Under the pieces are notes generated by a model. It saw only the letters and a list, made by a program, of their open reading frames with translations. It was not told the origin of the DNA and ran no database searches. Both the position numbers and the translations under genes were made by a program. 6,615 nucleotides of DNA, from contig URVC01000099.1 in assembly GCA_900551245.1 (NCBI GenBank), positions 1 through 6,615 of the forward strand. The letters run 5' to 3'. Shown piece by piece: positions 5,732-6,615 of the stretch (positions are counted from its first letter, which is position 1; every line of letters starts with the position of its first letter). Origin of the DNA: an uncultured bacterium (lineage in GTDB: Bacteria > Verrucomicrobiota > Lentisphaeria > Victivallales > Victivallaceae).

Positions 5732-6496
5732 ATGAAAATAACGGCTTTTGAAATGATGAAAGTGAAAAAAAGTTTTACTTTGATTGAGCTGCTTGTGGTT
5801 ATAGCGATTATCGCCATCTTGGCAGGCATGTTGCTGCCCGCCCTGAACAAGGCGCGGAACAAGGCGCAAAGTACCACATGTCTTAATAATCAAAACCAAT
5901 TGATGAAAGGACATTTGCTTTACGCCTCTGATTTTGATGGCTATATTTTTTTCCGCAACCCGCATACCCATTGGCCGAGTGTATTAGGTAAAAACGGCCT
6001 GAAATATGTTACCAAAGAGAACGTATATTCTTGTCCGGCGTATAAAGGAGCTCCCGACAGTGAGCTAAACCTGGAATGGAATACATACGGCTTGTATAAA
6101 GGCGATAACGGCTCCGGTTTTGGTGGTGACAATTATTGGAATCATAAGACCGACGGGCCTGGAAATGGGCCTTTTGTTCCATTTATCGGAAATTTTGTTG
6201 CGAGTCACAAGGATTTTATAGGCTATGTCCTACGTCGAATGAAACAGCCCTCCCAATTGGCTATGCTTGCCGATACAGTAATGCTTTCCAATGCGAGGTG
6301 GACACAGGTATTGCAATGGGAGCCGACTGACCACTCTAACGGCGCAATCCATGTTCGTCACGACCAGAGAGCAAATATCGCTTTTGCGGATGGACATGTT
6401 ACACCACAAACGGCAGTTCAGTTAAAGGAGTTGCCGTTCCATATATGGAGAACCATTCAGGGGGAGTCGATGAAAATCCTGTGGGGGGGGAAGTGA
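5732..6496 (+). CDS. Prepilin-type protein with N-terminal cleavage/methylation domain and H-X9-DG motif
   Basis: This 254-residue type IV pilin or type II pseudopilin-like protein has a short basic leader (MKITAFEMMKVKKS), then FTLIELLVVIAIIAILAGMLLPALNKAR. The hydrophobic helix spans about 15-38 and the conserved Glu19 is at +5 of the mature protein. Cleavage by a prepilin peptidase would fall between Ser14 and Phe15; position -1 is usually Gly, so Ser is unusual. After the helix come CLNNQNQL (Cys50), an acidic DFDGY, and YSCPAY (Cys101), a possible disulfide pair. A C-terminal H-X9-DG motif runs from His210 to Asp220-Gly221 (HDQRANIAFADGH). This architecture is the large DUF1559-like or 'H-X9-DG' group of Planctomycetes and Lentisphaerae, encoded in many copies, often beside carbohydrate genes. 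The role is unknown; anchoring in the inner membrane with the globular part in the periplasm or at the surface is expected. The end contains eight G in a row (6483-6490), encoding WGGK. Confidence 0.9.
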   Translation: MKITAFEMMKVKKSFTLIELLVVIAIIAILAGMLLPALNKARNKAQSTTCLNNQNQLMKGHLLYASDFDGYIFFRNPHTHWPSVLGKNGLKYVTKENVYSCPAYKGAPDSELNLEWNTYGLYKGDNGSGFGGDNYWNHKTDGPGNGPFVPFIGNFVASHKDFIGYVLRRMKQPSQLAMLADTVMLSNARWTQVLQWEPTDHSNGAIHVRHDQRANIAFADGHVTPQTAVQLKELPFHIWRTIQGESMKILWGGK

Positions 6497-6615
6497 AAGA
6501 ATGAAAGGAGATGGTATGATAAATAGCTGACGTTTGCGGTTTCTGCTTGCGGCGTGTAACTTATGGCGATTAACTTACACGTATGGAAGCGGACAGGTTG
6601 CAGACTGAATATTTA
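6497..6615. other. 3' flank: strong ribosome binding site, four-codon frame and repeat cluster
   Basis: AAAGGAG (6504-6510) precedes an ATG at 6516 by 5 nt, but the frame stops after M-I-N-S (TGA at 6528-6530). Read through that stop, the frame continues as RLRFLLAAC..., which superficially resembles a lipoprotein signal, and stops again at 6606. Downstream are an inverted repeat CGTGTAA/TTACACG (6553-6559 and 6575-6581) and a direct repeat TAACTTA (6557-6563 and 6571-6577). There is no T-run, so I do not call a terminator. No gene is supported. Confidence 0.4.
6553..6581. repeat. Interleaved 7-bp inverted repeat and 7-bp direct repeat
   Basis: CGTGTAA (6553-6559) and its exact complement TTACACG (6575-6581) flank a 15-nt centre. 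Overlapping them, TAACTTA occurs twice with a 14-base period (6557 and 6571). This could be a protein-binding site or a weak hairpin. Confidence 0.35.

Noticed and set aside
1..6615. CRISPR arrays, tRNA or rRNA genes, riboswitches
   Set aside because: I saw no regularly spaced repeats, no cloverleaf with a TTCGA-type arm, and no known riboswitch core on either strand.

Overview
The window looks like a chromosomal accessory region of a Lentisphaerae-type bacterium (Victivallis or a relative). This is inferred from three things seen here: a prepilin-type gene with the very hydrophobic FTLIELLVVIAIIAIL start and an H-X9-DG motif; a large GH106-like glycoside hydrolase without a signal peptide; and a XylR-like regulator (sugar-binding domain fused to an AraC helix-turn-helix) directly upstream of that hydrolase. 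Strong GGAGG/GAGGTG-type ribosome binding sites and roughly 50% G+C also fit. No rRNA or other taxonomic marker is present, so the assignment is tentative.

Left part (1-1399), debris: about 190 bp of AT-rich sequence without a gene. Then an abruptly GC-rich island (about 210-410) carries a minus-strand open frame that may be the decayed leader of a prepilin-like gene. Next comes the C-terminal ~96 residues of a minus-strand polysaccharide deacetylase, cut off at about 805. At the same point begins the 3' part of an IS3-family element on the plus strand: the transposase DDE domain and a probable right inverted repeat ending in CA at 1399. Both genes lack their 5' parts and share one breakpoint, which suggests an IS-associated deletion or rearrangement.

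Right part (1400-6496), functional: a good sigma70-type promoter (TTGCTA, 16 nt, TATAAT) lies in the 137 bp after the IS remnant. It drives a 370-residue XylR/AraC-type regulator (1537-2649). After a 1-nt gap follows a 1000-residue GH106-like hydrolase (2651-5653), and after 78 nt a 254-residue pseudopilin-like protein (5732-6496). All three are co-directional and probably form one transcription unit.

Working model (inference): the regulator senses a sugar released from a glycan and controls its own operon, the hydrolase acts on imported oligosaccharide in the cytoplasm, and the pseudopilin is an envelope or surface protein that may help bind or take up the glycan. The last 119 bp hold a strong ribosome binding site in front of a four-codon frame and a small repeat cluster, but no convincing gene or terminator.
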